Assembly (NCBI GenBank): GCA_913043815.1
Contig: CAJWNY010000002.1
Location: 1 to 64,000, forward strand
DNA: 64,000 bases
From: an uncultured Gammaproteobacteria bacterium
Lineage (GTDB): Bacteria > Pseudomonadota > Gammaproteobacteria > Pseudomonadales > Azotimanducaceae
Reading direction: 5' to 3'
Shown here: positions 63,921 to 64,000 of the stretch, piece by piece
How the letters are laid out: the number at the start of each line of letters is the position of its first letter
Position numbering within the stretch: the stretch's first letter is position 1
Notes under the pieces: model-generated
The model's database searches: none
The model's input: only the letters and a program-made list of their open reading frames with translations
What the model was told of the DNA's origin: nothing
Made by a program: the position numbers and the translations under genes

Positions 63921-64000
63921 TTAATTGTGGCGCTGTACTTTTAAGGTTTTTTTGACCCAGTTCGGCAGCGTACTCACTATCGCATTCGTTATAATCGATA
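63921..64000 (-). CDS. C-terminal fragment of a gene upstream of DctM, probably the TRAP small permease DctQ
   Basis: On the minus strand a frame is open from the window edge to a TAA at 63921-63923, giving a hydrophobic-to-basic tail that ends STLPNWVKKTLKVQRHN. This spacing (30 bp before the dctM-like ATG) and the basic tail suit the end of the small TRAP subunit, but only 25 residues are visible, too few to identify it. Confidence 0.4.
   Translation of the reverse strand, partial: SIITNAIVSTLPNWVKKTLKVQRHN

Noticed and set aside
1..64000. Mobile elements, CRISPR arrays, tRNA or rRNA genes, phage-defence systems
   Set aside because: I looked for transposase or integrase motifs, direct-repeat arrays, tRNA-like T-loops and known defence proteins and found none I could support.

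Overview
The window reads as chromosomal DNA of a Gram-negative, probably marine, gammaproteobacterium. Evidence: a BAM-complex lipoprotein (bamC), BepA, PBP1b, a TonB-dependent receptor, and a nadA / bepA / tusA-like / perM / dapA / bamC / MBL-fold order that I recall from Pseudomonas (PA1004-PA1012 region). The abundance of acyl-CoA ligases, acyl-CoA dehydrogenases and LLM flavin oxidoreductases fits the lipid- and hydrocarbon-degrading marine lineages related to Cellvibrionales. This placement is inference. I found no rRNA, tRNA, CRISPR array, transposase, phage gene or integrase; the window is densely coding.

Layout. 1-6 kb: a partial amidohydrolase, then a minus-strand acyl-CoA oxidation operon (SDR, two dissimilar acyl-CoA dehydrogenases) divergent from a second SDR. 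6-17.9 kb: a GshB-like ATP-grasp protein and the conserved housekeeping block (nadA, bepA, tusA-like, perM, a lipoprotein metzincin, dapA, bamC, WalJ-like MBL protein, cnoX-like). 17.9-18.6 kb: a 719-bp gene-free, partly AT-rich stretch with two DnaA-box-like sites and several inverted repeats. 18.6-22.2 kb: a glutamine synthetase-like ligase translationally coupled to a class I glutamine amidotransferase, then a YkvA protein and a DUF3108 protein. 22.4-31 kb: two acyl-CoA ligases, a CaiB/BaiF CoA-transferase, an MFS transporter whose 5' end is anomalous, and a YtcJ-like amidohydrolase.

31-37 kb: a DUF3089 hydrolase, a dihydroorotase-like protein overlapping a RidA-family gene, an FMN alpha-hydroxy-acid oxidase and a divergent MFS transporter. 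37-42 kb: an envelope cluster of PBP1b (mrcB), a small TPR lipoprotein in the position of an LpoP-type activator, and an M48 lipoprotein protease. 42-44.5 kb: a clear TPP riboswitch leader in front of a TonB-dependent receptor, which predicts uptake of thiamin or a precursor.

44.6-54.4 kb: a DsbA-like protein, a glutaredoxin-like protein, four separate LLM-class (F420-type) oxidoreductases, an aminoglycoside-phosphotransferase-fold protein of the ACAD-associated kind, a histidine phosphatase, a lytic transglycosylase, a YkgJ cysteine-cluster protein and a YihX-like HAD phosphatase. 54.4-64 kb: a FATP-type long-chain acyl-CoA ligase, an AHL-lactonase-like MBL protein, an LPLAT acyltransferase, a MATE exporter, hisN-like phosphatase, purN, a double-hotdog protein and a TRAP transporter large permease, with the end of a further gene running off the window.

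The recurring theme is activation of unusual carboxylic acids to CoA esters, their beta-oxidation, and redox steps by LLM flavoenzymes, placed between conserved envelope and biosynthesis genes. No single completely novel multi-gene system stands out. The strongest leads are the TPP-controlled receptor, the LpoP-like PBP1b partner, the LLM cluster and the MFS gene with no conventional start.
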